This document shows positions 8,337 through 16,059 of a DNA stretch of 64,000 bases, piece after piece. Source of the DNA: Halobacillus litoralis (GTDB lineage: Bacteria; Bacillota; Bacilli; Bacillales; Halobacillaceae). Both the position numbers and the translations under genes were made by a program. Location of the stretch: NCBI RefSeq assembly GCF_004101865.1, contig NZ_CP026118.1, positions 3,241,001-3,305,000 of the forward strand, in the 5' to 3' direction. The notes under the pieces are model-generated. The model saw only the letters and a program-made list of their open reading frames with translations. It did no database searches and was not told the origin of the DNA. The number at the start of each line of letters is the position of its first letter. Within the stretch, counting starts at the first letter, position 1.

Positions 8337-8734
8337 AAATAATTCCTCCTTTAAAAGATATACTCTAGTAATTCGGAGAAATCTGACGAAATCCTGCGAA
8401 ATGAGGGTTGGGATAGAGGAGGTAGTTTTTAAGTCTTTAAGAGTGTTTTTTACATAGAAGTTGCGCAAGTCCCAATATTTTGAAAATTGAACTCTGTGTG
8501 CTCTGAAAATAATGTTTTTGTAATTTTTGTAATAAAAGATAAAGCATGGGCAAAAAACATTAATTTGATAGGTCATTTGATTCGATGGGCCTGTCATAAA
8601 GGATGTAAATACTACCATTTTCGACGATTTGGGAGCAAATCAGGGTTTCGCCTATATGTGTGTGGGAAGTAAGGATAGAAAGCCATTCCAATTTTTCGAT
8701 TTTTCAATATGGCAATTCGTAAAGGGTGGTGAAG
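8337..8734. other. Divergent control region, subtilase / gas vesicle operon
   Basis: About 400 bases without a gene. It holds the subtilase ribosome site (8339-8350) and, toward the gas vesicle operon, a weak sigma-B-like pair on the plus strand: GTTTCG at 8645-8650, 13 bases, GGGAAG at 8664-8669. A small ORF at 8487-8672 has no ribosome site and looks random. Confidence 0.45.
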
Positions 8735-9289
8735 ATGTCTGAGAAAAAGAACACGGAACAAAATAAGGACCCATCTATGATTGACCAAATCGAAGGGGGT
8801 GTTAAAAAGTCAGCAAGAGTTATCCGGAAAGGCATGCCCAGACTTACTAGAATTGTTCGCAAATCGGATGATCCCTTAGAGGCTAAAGAACATGCGAAGG
8901 ATGAAATGGATGATGCGACTGGTGATTTCATCCGAGAACAATTCAAAAACCAATTGCAGTCGCAAGCCGGGAAAATGAAAGAAAACTTACAGGAAAAAGC
9001 AGACGCCAATGCTGAACAGGCTCATTCCAAAGCGGAAGAGGCGAAACAAAAAGTGCAGGATCGGCTTCTGAAGCTACGGGAGAAGATGTCTTCTCTCAAG
9101 GAATCCGGAAGTGAGATCCAAGAATCTTTGAACAACAACAGCCAATCCGGAAATCACCGGATCAAGGGCATCCAGGATATCAAAGGTGTTCAGGACATCA
9201 AAGGGGTCTCAAACATCAAGAGCTCTTCGCAAATAAAAGGACCTAAAGATGTGAAAGGCCTTTCTGACATTAAAACCTATCATTCTTAA
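8735..9289 (+). CDS. Gas vesicle cluster protein, GvpP/GvpQ-like
   Basis: 184 residues from ATG 8735 (AAAGGGTGG just before). The position, first in the operon ahead of gvpA, matches the gvpP/gvpQ genes of the Bacillus megaterium cluster, but I cannot say which of the two it is. The middle (about 45-130) is a charged, probably coiled-coil stretch rich in Lys, Glu, Ala and Gln. The C-terminal 45 residues are a degenerate hexapeptide repeat: IKGIQD, IKGVQD, IKGVSN, IKSSSQ, IKGPKD, VKGLSD, IK. There is no enzyme motif. A structural or surface role on gas vesicles is inferred from location. Confidence 0.6.
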   Translation: MSEKKNTEQNKDPSMIDQIEGGVKKSARVIRKGMPRLTRIVRKSDDPLEAKEHAKDEMDDATGDFIREQFKNQLQSQAGKMKENLQEKADANAEQAHSKAEEAKQKVQDRLLKLREKMSSLKESGSEIQESLNNNSQSGNHRIKGIQDIKGVQDIKGVSNIKSSSQIKGPKDVKGLSDIKTYHS

Positions 9290-9309
9290 CAAAGGAGATG
9301 TGAAAGAAA

Positions 9310-9588
9310 ATGGCAATTCAAAAGTCTACAGACAGTTCAAGTCTAGCAGAAGTGGTCGACCGTATTTTAGACAAGGGGATCGTCATTGATGCCTTTGCTC
9401 GTGTATCGGTAGTCGGAATCGAATTAATAACCGTAGAAGCACGAGTAGTCATCGCCAGTGTTGATACATGGTTGCGTTATGCAGAAGCTGTCGGGTTACT
9501 GCGCGATGAGGTAGAAGATGAAGGTCTTGGTAATCGAATCGGCGAACAAGATTCCTCACCTAATCAACGAGGAGAATTCAGTATATAA
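9310..9588 (+). CDS. gvpA: Gas vesicle major structural protein
   Basis: 92 residues, within the usual 70-90 range of GvpA/GvpB. It carries the conserved core: [19 protein letters not shown], then [20 protein letters not shown] and [13 protein letters not shown]. These amphipathic helix and beta-hairpin parts polymerise into the rib of the gas-filled shell. A strong ribosome site (AAAGGAG) precedes it. A hairpin follows the gene, which would favour abundant or stable gvpA message. Only one copy of this type is present; B. megaterium has two. Confidence 0.95.
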   Translation: MAIQKSTDSSSLAEVVDRILDKGIVIDAFARVSVVGIELITVEARVVIASVDTWLRYAEAVGLLRDEVEDEGLGNRIGEQDSSPNQRGEFSI

Positions 9589-9594
9589 GAATAA

Positions 9595-9619
9595 GAGGGT
9601 TGGGCATAATCCAACCCTC
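9595..9619 (+). terminator. Hairpin after gvpA (attenuator or message stabiliser)
   Basis: GAGGGTTGG and CCAACCCTC form a perfect 9-base stem with a 7-base loop. It is followed by CTTCTG instead of a T run, so read-through into the accessory genes is expected. This fits a need for far more GvpA than accessory proteins. Confidence 0.6.
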
Positions 9620-9650
9620 CTTCTGTAGTGAAAGAGAGGTCGGTGAAGTT

Positions 9651-9911
9651 ATGAAAGTATTAAATGAAGTCTCGCAATTTTTCAATGAAAACATAGCCCC
9701 CCCTCACAAAATCATTTCGGCACGTAAGAAAGAGGGAGAGTGGCGTGTACTTGTAGAAGTGATCGAGGAAAAAGAATACATGAAAAAGTATGCCCGTGAC
9801 CAGATGGTCGGCCTGTACGAAGCCTTTCTCGACGAAAATCATGAAATTACCGGCTTCTCAAGGTTGAGCATGCGTTACCGGAGCGATATCGAAGAACATG
9901 AGGAACAGTGA
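9651..9911 (+). CDS. Gas vesicle protein GvpO/GvpR family
   Basis: 86 residues from ATG 9651; the frame is open upstream but runs through the hairpin after gvpA, and a ribosome site (agagagg) supports the internal ATG. The segment WRVLVEVIEEKEYM followed by LYEAFLDENHEITGFSRLSMRYRS is the signature of the GvpO family, which includes GvpR of Bacillus. Members help assembly; the mechanism is not settled. It sits between gvpA and gvpN, the same place as gvpR in B. megaterium. Confidence 0.82.
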   Translation: MKVLNEVSQFFNENIAPPHKIISARKKEGEWRVLVEVIEEKEYMKKYARDQMVGLYEAFLDENHEITGFSRLSMRYRSDIEEHEEQ

Positions 9912-9926
9912 CCGGAGGGATGGACA

Positions 9927-10832
9927 ATGTCGAAATTAACACAGACGAAATCTGATTCTTCAACGACAGCGCGTGTCTACGACCATCCCTTTTTCAAAAG
10001 TTTAATTAAACGGTCTTTACGCTATTTATCAGCTGGTTACCCGGTTCATTACACTGGTCCCTCTGGAATTGGAAAAACGACACTCGCTTTACATGTGGCT
10101 AAGTTGAGGAAGAGACCTGTGACATTGATAAGCGGGAATCAGGATTTGAAAAACGAGGATTTGATTGGAGCCCATAAAGGATACATTCGGAAAAAACTAA
10201 ACGATAACTTTGTAAAGACAGTTAGAAAAATCGAGGAAAATGTATCAGAGGATTGGGTTGAAGGTCATTTATATGAAGCTGTCAAGTACGGCCATACGTT
10301 AGTCTATGATGAGTTCACAAGATCACGGCCAGATACGAACAACTTGTTTTTGTCTGTGATTGAGGAAAAACTCCTTCCTTTATATGGAGCAAAAAAGAAA
10401 AATTCTCATATCGAGGTTCACCCTGATTTTTCTATCATCTTCACAAGCAATCCGACAGAATATGTCGGTGTTTTTGAGACACAGGATGCGCTGCTGGATC
10501 GGATGATCACCCTCCCTTTCGAGGGTATGGAGGAAGAGGCTGAAGTCGCTGTGGTCGTGGAGCGAACTGATATTGATAAGGCGAATGCAGAGAAAATTGT
10601 GAGATTCATCCGTCAGGTTAATGAACGCTCCAACAACGATAAAGCGAAGCTGAGCTTGCGTTCTTCTATAATTATCGCTGATATCGCCAACAAGAATAAC
10701 TACCCTGTCGATGGGGAGAATGAAGATTTTCAAAACCTCTGTATGGATCTTACTTATTTCCATATGGATGTGAGTACAGATGAACAGACAGATGTCCAAG
10801 AGATGATACTAGAAGAATGCAGGAAGATATAG
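9927..10832 (+). CDS. gvpN: Gas vesicle AAA+ ATPase GvpN
   Basis: 301 residues, normal length. Walker A GPSGIGKTT at about 44-52, Walker B LVYDEFTRS near 122-130, and sensor-1-like FTSNPTEY, followed by the helical lid. It is a MoxR/CbbQ-related AAA+ protein needed for enlarging gas vesicles to full size. Good ribosome site (GGAGGG) and close spacing to the genes on both sides. Confidence 0.95.
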   Translation: MSKLTQTKSDSSTTARVYDHPFFKSLIKRSLRYLSAGYPVHYTGPSGIGKTTLALHVAKLRKRPVTLISGNQDLKNEDLIGAHKGYIRKKLNDNFVKTVRKIEENVSEDWVEGHLYEAVKYGHTLVYDEFTRSRPDTNNLFLSVIEEKLLPLYGAKKKNSHIEVHPDFSIIFTSNPTEYVGVFETQDALLDRMITLPFEGMEEEAEVAVVVERTDIDKANAEKIVRFIRQVNERSNNDKAKLSLRSSIIIADIANKNNYPVDGENEDFQNLCMDLTYFHMDVSTDEQTDVQEMILEECRKI

Positions 10833-10844
10833 GAGGAAAAGCTT

Positions 10845-11606
10845 ATGTCAGAAGAAATAGGTGTATATGTTTTTTGTTGTATCCAAACAGACGATGCAAA
10901 GAGCTTCGGAACTGTGGAGTTCGAAGGGCAATCGAGAGAAACCTTCACCATTCATTATAAAGATGCAGCAATGGTGGCCATCGAAGCCCCGATAAAGATT
11001 TATCATCCCAAAAAGCAAAACCTGATGATGCACCAAAAAGTCATTTCTGACGTGATGGAAAAAGAAAGCTCTGTAGTACCGATCAGCTTCGGTAACGTCT
11101 TCAATAGTAAGGAAGACACTAAGGTCCTGATCGAAAACCTGTATCCACAACTATCCTCTTTATTCGGTGAAGTGAGGAATAAGATTGAAATCGGTTTGAA
11201 GGTTGTCGGCAAAAAGGAATGGTTGGAAGAGCAAATCCATCAGAATGATAAAGTGGTCAAACAAAAAGAAACGGTCGCTAACAAGTCAGAAGCAGCTGGC
11301 TACTTCGACCGGATTCAATTAGGGGAAATGGCACGCGACTTCTTCACGAGATTACAGCAGGATGTGGAAGAAAGTATCCATTTACCCCTTTCGAAAATAG
11401 CTGAAGCGTCTAAATCGAATGAAACACTCGGAGAAAAAATGCTTTTGAACGGTGCATATTTGATTGATAAGGGACAGGAAGAAGCTTTTGACGAACGTGT
11501 GAACCAGCTGCACGAACGATGGAAGGATTATGTTGATTTCAAATATACTGGCCCATGGCCAGCGTATAACTTCATCAACATCAAATTGAAAGTTGAAGCT
11601 TCATGA
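10845..11606 (+). CDS. gvpF: Gas vesicle protein GvpF
   Basis: 253 residues of the GvpF/GvpL family. It begins GVYVFCCIQTD and has the family marks KQNLMMHQKVISDVM, VVPISFGNVF and, at the end, TGPWPAYNFI. GvpF binds GvpA during nucleation. It precedes gvpG with a 4-base overlap. The second family member, gvpL, follows gvpG; the order F-G-L matches B. megaterium. Confidence 0.93.
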   Translation: MSEEIGVYVFCCIQTDDAKSFGTVEFEGQSRETFTIHYKDAAMVAIEAPIKIYHPKKQNLMMHQKVISDVMEKESSVVPISFGNVFNSKEDTKVLIENLYPQLSSLFGEVRNKIEIGLKVVGKKEWLEEQIHQNDKVVKQKETVANKSEAAGYFDRIQLGEMARDFFTRLQQDVEESIHLPLSKIAEASKSNETLGEKMLLNGAYLIDKGQEEAFDERVNQLHERWKDYVDFKYTGPWPAYNFINIKLKVEAS

Positions 11607-11854
11607 TTCATAAACTGTTCACTTCACCAATCAATCTCATTGTCAAAGTCGGTGAACATGTGAAAGAAGAAGTGGATAAAGAAATGTATGACCTTGAACA
11701 TATCCAGAAAAAGCTGGTTCAATTGCAAATGATGTATGAACTGGAAGAAATCTCGGAAGAAGCTTATACAGCTCAAGAAGAGGAGCTGCTCCAAAGGTAT
11801 GAAATTGCGAAGAAACTTGAAATGGAGCAGTGGGAGAATATGACGAAACGGTAA
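11603..11854 (+). CDS. gvpG: Gas vesicle protein GvpG
   Basis: 83 residues. It starts with HKLFTSPINLIVKVGEHVKEEV and continues as a charged helix (LEHIQKKLVQLQMMYELEEIS), the usual GvpG pattern of a short hydrophobic start followed by a coiled-coil-like helix. The ATG overlaps the gvpF stop (ATGA). Likely an assembly factor. Confidence 0.92.
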   Translation: MIHKLFTSPINLIVKVGEHVKEEVDKEMYDLEHIQKKLVQLQMMYELEEISEEAYTAQEEELLQRYEIAKKLEMEQWENMTKR

Positions 11855-11873
11855 AGGAATAGGGGATTTATAA

Positions 11874-12689
11874 ATGAAGGAACTTTATTACTTGTATGGT
11901 GTGGCTTTAAAGGAAGAAGTACAGCCAGCTTCACTCTCGGAAATGACAGGGATCGATGGAGAGCATGAATTACATGTGTGGGAGTATGGAAAATGCGCAG
12001 CCATTGTCAGTGTGGTGGAAGAGGCAGAGTATGGCGAAGAAGTGCTTGAACAGAAGACTCAGCAAATGGATTGGGTACAGGATAAAGCATTTCTTCATCA
12101 CGAGATTCTGATGAAGCTTAAAGATCAAGCAACACTAGTTCCAATGAAATTCTGTACGATTTTTCAAAACACTTCGAACTTGGAGGCGAAGATCCGCCCT
12201 TGCGAAAGCGAATGGGTGAAACTATTAGAAGAGCTTTCCGGAAAAGAAGAATGGAATGTGAAAATCTATAATAACCCTGTGCTTTTGAAAGAGGAAATCG
12301 CTGCTAATCATCCCTCCATTCAAAAGAAAAAAGAAGAAATTTCTCAAATGTCTAAAGGGATGCAATATTTACAACAGAAAAAGCTGGATCAATTGATAGA
12401 CGAACAAGTGACACAAGAGCAGCAATCCTTCTCCAAACGCCTTCATGACGATTGGAAGGACCTGTGTAAGGACGATGTCGTCAAAAAGGTATGGAATAAA
12501 AGTGTCACAGGCAAAGATGAAGAGATGTGTTGGAATAGTGCCTATTTAATAGAAAAGGAGAAAGTGGAACCTTTTCTTGAACAGGTGACAGCTGCAAATG
12601 AGGAAGGGGAAGCTGGCGGTTGGAAGATTGAGGTGACCGGTCCCTGGCCTGCTTATCATTTTTCATCCCTATCCAAAAGTGAGGTGTGA
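11874..12689 (+). CDS. gvpL: Gas vesicle protein GvpL
   Basis: 271 residues, a GvpF/GvpL paralogue of the gene two upstream. It shares the N-terminal strand (LYYLYGVALKE), the central ATLVPMKFCTIF and the C-terminal VTGPWPAYHF. GvpL proteins contact several other Gvp proteins and GvpA in the assembly complex. The C-terminal closing motif is almost identical to that in GvpF, confirming the pair. Confidence 0.92.
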   Translation: MKELYYLYGVALKEEVQPASLSEMTGIDGEHELHVWEYGKCAAIVSVVEEAEYGEEVLEQKTQQMDWVQDKAFLHHEILMKLKDQATLVPMKFCTIFQNTSNLEAKIRPCESEWVKLLEELSGKEEWNVKIYNNPVLLKEEIAANHPSIQKKKEEISQMSKGMQYLQQKKLDQLIDEQVTQEQQSFSKRLHDDWKDLCKDDVVKKVWNKSVTGKDEEMCWNSAYLIEKEKVEPFLEQVTAANEEGEAGGWKIEVTGPWPAYHFSSLSKSEV

Positions 12690-12692
12690 GGA

Positions 12693-12956
12693 ATGTCACG
12701 AAGAGAAGAGTATGAGAATAGGGACATCGCTTTAATAGATATTTTAGATACGGTTTTGGATAAGGGTGTCGCCATCAAAGGTGATATTGTCATCTCTATC
12801 GCCGGTATCGACCTCGTTTATTTGGACTTGAAGCTTCTGGTCTCTGCTGTGGAGACTCTCGTCCAATCAAAAGAAGACGAATGGGTCGAATCGATACGTT
12901 CAGAAAATATGGATAAAGAAAAGGAGGCGCTTGCTCATGCCACAGAGCGATCTTGA
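12693..12956 (+). CDS. gvpS: Minor GvpA-family protein GvpS
   Basis: 87 residues with the GvpA-family core LIDILDTVLDKGVAIKGDI and SIAGIDLVYLDLKLLVSAVETL. Compared with GvpA it has a charged N-terminus (SRREEYENRD), typical of the minor J/M/S paralogues. It starts 3 bases after the gvpL stop and overlaps gvpK by 20 bases. Confidence 0.9.
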   Translation: MSRREEYENRDIALIDILDTVLDKGVAIKGDIVISIAGIDLVYLDLKLLVSAVETLVQSKEDEWVESIRSENMDKEKEALAHATERS

Positions 12957-13236
12957 AAAGCAGCCGATTCGTAGTGGCCGGATACAATTGGACCCTGAAG
13001 GAGCAGAACAAGGACTTGCTCAACTTGTTTTAACTGTCATCGAATTATTGAGGCAGTTAGTCGAACGCCATGCGATTCGACGTGTGGACGGCGGTACGTT
13101 GACAGAAGAACAGATTGAACAGCTTGGTGTCGCCCTCATGAACCTGGATGTGAAAATGGACGAGCTGAAAGAAATTTTCGACCTTGATGATGAAGATTTG
13201 AATATCGACCTTGGTCCATTGGGGAACTTATTGTAA
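12937..13236 (+). CDS. gvpK: Gas vesicle protein GvpK
   Basis: 99 residues from ATG 12937, preceded by AAGGAGG; a TTG six bases earlier is possible. Family marks are IQLDPEGAEQGLAQLVLTV, LLRQLVERHAIRRVD and EEQIEQLGVALMNLD. GvpK is a required small assembly protein. The start lies within the end of gvpS. Confidence 0.93.
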   Translation: MPQSDLEKQPIRSGRIQLDPEGAEQGLAQLVLTVIELLRQLVERHAIRRVDGGTLTEEQIEQLGVALMNLDVKMDELKEIFDLDDEDLNIDLGPLGNLL

Positions 13237-13248
13237 GGAGGTAAGAGA

Positions 13249-13578
13249 ATGTCTATCGAACATCCTACACAATCCAACAGCATCGTGGATGTATTAGAAA
13301 CAGTTTTGGACAAAGGGGTCGTCATCGCTGGAGATATCAGAGTAGGGCTCGCGGATGTCGAGTTACTTACAATTAAAATCCGTTTGATTGTTGCATCGGT
13401 CGACAAAGCGAAAGAAATCGGCATGGATTGGTGGGAAACAGACCCATACTTGAATTCGAAAGCGGCAGAATCAAACACAGAAGCGTTAGAAAAAGAGAAC
13501 GAGCAATTGCAAAAGAGAATCGAACAATTAGAACAAAATATGAGAAATGTGGCTGCCCAACAGCCGAATAAGGAGTGA
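13249..13578 (+). CDS. gvpJ: Minor GvpA-family protein GvpJ
   Basis: 109 residues. The GvpA-like core is SIVDVLETVLDKGVVIAGDI with VELLTIKIRLIVASVDKAKEIG. It then adds a C-terminal coiled coil (KENEQLQKRIEQLEQNM). J-type proteins are minor parts thought to shape or nucleate the vesicle tips. The stop is 5 bases ahead of the gvpT start. Confidence 0.93.
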   Translation: MSIEHPTQSNSIVDVLETVLDKGVVIAGDIRVGLADVELLTIKIRLIVASVDKAKEIGMDWWETDPYLNSKAAESNTEALEKENEQLQKRIEQLEQNMRNVAAQQPNKE

Positions 13579-13583
13579 AGGAA

Positions 13584-14072
13584 ATGACAAAAAGCAAAAC
13601 GGTATTAAGTAATGATAATAGAAAAGAAATGGTAGAAGGCAATAAGAAAGGAAAGATTACAGGTGCGGTCATCGGGGGAATCGCTGGAGCTGCAGCGGGA
13701 TTAATGTTTTCTCCTAAGAAGTTGAACAGCGAGAAACAGGCTCAGCTGAAAGATAAAGCGAACCAAGCTGGAGAATCGCTGAGAGGTCTGAAGGATAAAA
13801 CAAAGGAAAAATCCGGAGAATCGTTGAAAGGGCTGAAGGATAAAACAAAAGAAAAATCCGGAAAATTGGCAAGCAATTTGAAAAAGAATAAGAACGATAA
13901 GCAGGAAGAAAATGAAGAGACGACATCCCAGGAGGCGGCAGACCTTCCCCCACAGCAATTGGAAAGCTCTGAGAAAGAAGCGTCAGCTACTAGTGAAAAC
14001 AAAAAGGCGCCATCTACACAAACAGAAGAACCTGTAACTGAGATTTCCAGTGATGATGATACAACTCGATAA
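13584..14072 (+). CDS. gvpT: Gas vesicle protein GvpT (YtxH-like)
   Basis: 162 residues from ATG 13584 (AAGGAG upstream; an upstream GTG in frame is less likely). A glycine-rich hydrophobic stretch at about 24-42 (AVIGGIAGAAAGLMF, then SPKK) is typical of YtxH-type proteins. A Lys/Glu-rich, low-complexity region follows, then an acidic tail. It holds a 15-residue tandem duplication of the type GESLRGLKDKTKEKS. Position before gvpU matches B. megaterium gvpT. The function is unknown. Confidence 0.8.
   Translation: MTKSKTVLSNDNRKEMVEGNKKGKITGAVIGGIAGAAAGLMFSPKKLNSEKQAQLKDKANQAGESLRGLKDKTKEKSGESLKGLKDKTKEKSGKLASNLKKNKNDKQEENEETTSQEAADLPPQQLESSEKEASATSENKKAPSTQTEEPVTEISSDDDTTR
13770..13859 (+). 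repeat. 45-base tandem duplication inside gvpT
   Basis: Two consecutive 45-base units (13770-13814 and 13815-13859) differ at only a few positions and keep the reading frame, doubling a Lys-rich 15-residue unit. Confidence 0.85.
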
Positions 14073-14099
14073 AGAGGATTGGTGAAAGGAGCTGAAAAA

Positions 14100-14465
14100 A
14101 TGGATAACTTACTGAAAAATTTCGTGAAGGCAGCTAATCAACATGACTTTTCGCTGGATATCACTTTGAATGTTGATGGTGCATTAATCACAGGAAAAAC
14201 GGTTTCCGCGCAAAAATACCTTGAGTATTTGAGCAATAATTTCGAAGATGGTAACGAGATTTCTCAAACCCTTAGCGAGCAGCTCGCTGAAGCGAGTCAA
14301 AGAGAGTACGACCATGATGATGTCCAGTATATCCACCTCGAAAATGCCCAAGTCTATAATGGTGACAGTCAACCGACACCTTCAGAAGGAGATTTCTATT
14401 GGCGCGGAAAACTGCAAGAGATCGATGGATTCTTCTTAGGGAAAATCGATGCCAAAACAGAATGA
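14100..14465 (+). CDS. gvpU: Gas vesicle accessory protein GvpU
   Basis: 121 residues from ATG 14100 (AAAGGAG at 14085-14091; an in-frame TTG at 14079 lacks a site). Visible segments are FSLDITLNVDGALITGKTVSA and YIHLENAQVYNGD, with WRGKLQEIDGFFLG at the end, matching the GvpU family that closes the Bacillus cluster. GvpU has been linked to vesicle clustering in engineered systems. It is the last gene before the operon terminator. Confidence 0.85.
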   Translation: MDNLLKNFVKAANQHDFSLDITLNVDGALITGKTVSAQKYLEYLSNNFEDGNEISQTLSEQLAEASQREYDHDDVQYIHLENAQVYNGDSQPTPSEGDFYWRGKLQEIDGFFLGKIDAKTE

Positions 14466-14483
14466 ATCGGATATATATTAATC

Positions 14484-14525
14484 AGGATTTATAGAACTAT
14501 ATCAGTCTATAATCCTGTTTTTTTT
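14484..14525 (+). terminator. Terminator of the gas vesicle operon
   Basis: CAGGATTTATAGA pairs with TCTATAATCCTG (one bulged base), followed by seven T. Confidence 0.85.
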
Positions 14526-14550
14526 ATCACCACCAACTGAAAGTTACAAA

Positions 14551-14594
14551 TTCCGTAACCTTTTTTAACAATTTATTAAAAAAAGGTTACGGAA
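14551..14594. promoter_or_regulatory. 16-base inverted repeat upstream of the acyltransferase gene
   Basis: TTCCGTAACCTTTTTT and AAAAAAGGTTACGGAA are perfect inverted copies separated by 12 bases. They lie just upstream of the -10-like TATAAT at 14617, so the repeat could be an operator or a bidirectional terminator. Confidence 0.6.
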
Positions 14595-14613
14595 CATGGG
14601 AGAGAGAGAAATG

Positions 14614-14622
14614 TGTTATAAT
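14614..14622 (+). promoter_or_regulatory. Extended -10 promoter of the acyltransferase gene
   Basis: TGTTATAAT matches the extended -10 pattern TGnTATAAT, about 43 bases before the start codon. No good -35 is seen. Confidence 0.5.
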
Positions 14623-14664
14623 TAGCGAGGTTTAATTATAATAAAATAGTAAGGAATGATAGAA

Positions 14665-15795
14665 ATGGCTAGAGAAAGAATAGAGTCTATATACTTTTTA
14701 CGTCTTTTTGCCATGATGATGGTCGTGTTGGTCCATGTAACAGCGGCCTTTCATTCTGTACTGCCTTACGGAAGCGATGCATTTGCGAAATACCATTTCA
14801 TCAATCGCATCATAAGAGTAGAAGCAGGCATTTTCATCATGATCACAGCAATGGTGTTTTTTTATAAATATATGGAACAAAAAATGGATGGAGCAGAATT
14901 GAAGGCCTATTATAAAAAGAGAGCCGTTTATATTGTCGTGCCTTATCTTGTGTGGGCTGTCTTTTATGAAGCTTTATCCATATATACAGGAGCGGTCTCG
15001 CTGAATTTCAGTGAAATCGGATTGCGCATTTTGCAAGGGCAGTCGTTTTATCAACTTCACTTCATCTTTTTAATTGTGCAATTTTATTTATTTTTTCCTA
15101 TTATTCTATTTGTCGCTCAGAAGGTCCCGTTTTTCAAAAAGTACATGTGGTTATTCGGGATAGGTATTGAAATTGGATATTATTTCTTGAATCGTGAATT
15201 TCAACTGATTCCATTCAGTTCTTTCTTGAGTGCTCTTGGACCTTATTTATTAGGAGCATGGATCGGCACCTATTATAAGGAGCAGAAGGCGAAAATCTTC
15301 AATAAATCTACGTTGTTTTGGACGGTTTCAGCCATTGCCACAGGGATCACTACCGTTTATTTACATTACCATTTATACACGGTTAATTCGTTATATCTCC
15401 CTGGCTGGACTTATTTGATCATTAATATGATTTATATCATGACAAGTAGTTATTTGATGTTCCGATTGACTGAAATCATCTGCAATAAATGGCCGAAACT
15501 CATACCCAATGTGCAGAATATCGCCATCTATTCCTTCGGGTTTTACTTGCTGCACCCTTTCATATTGAAAGTGGTTGCGCAATTCATCCCACTTTCTGGA
15601 GGGTATTGGTTCCATGCGGGAATCATACTCAGGTTCTTAAGCACACTGGCCCTTTGCTATCTAACCATCTGGCTGACTCACCGTTACTTTCCTATGCCAG
15701 GCTTGCTGTTCGGGAAGTTGCCTAAAAGGGCACCAAGGTTCCTCGGGCTTCCCCGTCAGAAGGAAGAATATAGTGACAAAGGTGCATCCGCCTAA
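14665..15795 (+). CDS. Acyltransferase 3 family membrane protein
   Basis: 376 residues from ATG 14665, chosen for its spacing to AAGGA; ATG 14656 is also possible. About ten membrane helices. The start (ESIYFLRLFAMMMVVLVHV) and the His in VHVTAAFH are typical of OafA/NRg-hydrolase-type acyltransferases, which add acetyl or succinyl groups to surface sugars. FLIVQFYLFFPIILFV and SFGFYLLHPFILK fit the family's mid and late helices. No polysaccharide cluster lies beside it, so the acceptor is unknown. Confidence 0.87.
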   Translation: MARERIESIYFLRLFAMMMVVLVHVTAAFHSVLPYGSDAFAKYHFINRIIRVEAGIFIMITAMVFFYKYMEQKMDGAELKAYYKKRAVYIVVPYLVWAVFYEALSIYTGAVSLNFSEIGLRILQGQSFYQLHFIFLIVQFYLFFPIILFVAQKVPFFKKYMWLFGIGIEIGYYFLNREFQLIPFSSFLSALGPYLLGAWIGTYYKEQKAKIFNKSTLFWTVSAIATGITTVYLHYHLYTVNSLYLPGWTYLIINMIYIMTSSYLMFRLTEIICNKWPKLIPNVQNIAIYSFGFYLLHPFILKVVAQFIPLSGGYWFHAGIILRFLSTLALCYLTIWLTHRYFPMPGLLFGKLPKRAPRFLGLPRQKEEYSDKGASA

Positions 15796-15813
15796 TAAGC
15801 TTGAGTTTTATAT

Positions 15814-15853
15814 GAAGCACACTCTTTTGTTCGACAGAGTGTGCTTCTTTTTC
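15814..15853 (+). terminator. Terminator after the acyltransferase gene
   Basis: GAAGCACACTC and GAGTGTGCTTC form a perfect 11-base stem, followed by TTTTT. Confidence 0.9.
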
Positions 15854-15975
15854 ATGGACAAAGATATATAGAATCTGTTTCTTTACCCTATATGCCTGCC
15901 AGGTCAACAAACATGTCCCTTTTACTAAAATCTGTTAAAAATTATCTTACATTTCAGATAAATTCGACAATTTCA

Positions 15976-16028
15976 TTGATGAATAGATGTAAACTGTTGT
16001 ATAATACCACCATATGTAAACGCATTCA
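15976..16028 (+). promoter_or_regulatory. cstA promoter with CcpA cre site
   Basis: A -35-like TTGATG (15976-15981) and TATAAT (16000-16005) with an 18-base spacer lead into ATGTAAACGCATTCA at 16014-16028. This matches the cre consensus WTGNAARCGNWWNCA at every position and sits at or just after the expected transcript start, a standard place for CcpA repression. Confidence 0.75.
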
Positions 16029-16059
16029 TATATCAAGGGAAATATTGAGGAGGGATTTT

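Noticed and set aside
8337..8618. N-terminal extension of the subtilase frame
   Set aside because: A signal peptide and strong ribosome site at 8336 mark the real start; the extra codons are not protein-like.
8735..14465. Gas vesicle cluster as a recent genomic island
   Set aside because: No integrase, tRNA, IS or direct repeat at its edges.
15841..16059. Long upstream start for cstA
   Set aside because: It would cross the previous terminator, the promoter and the cre site.
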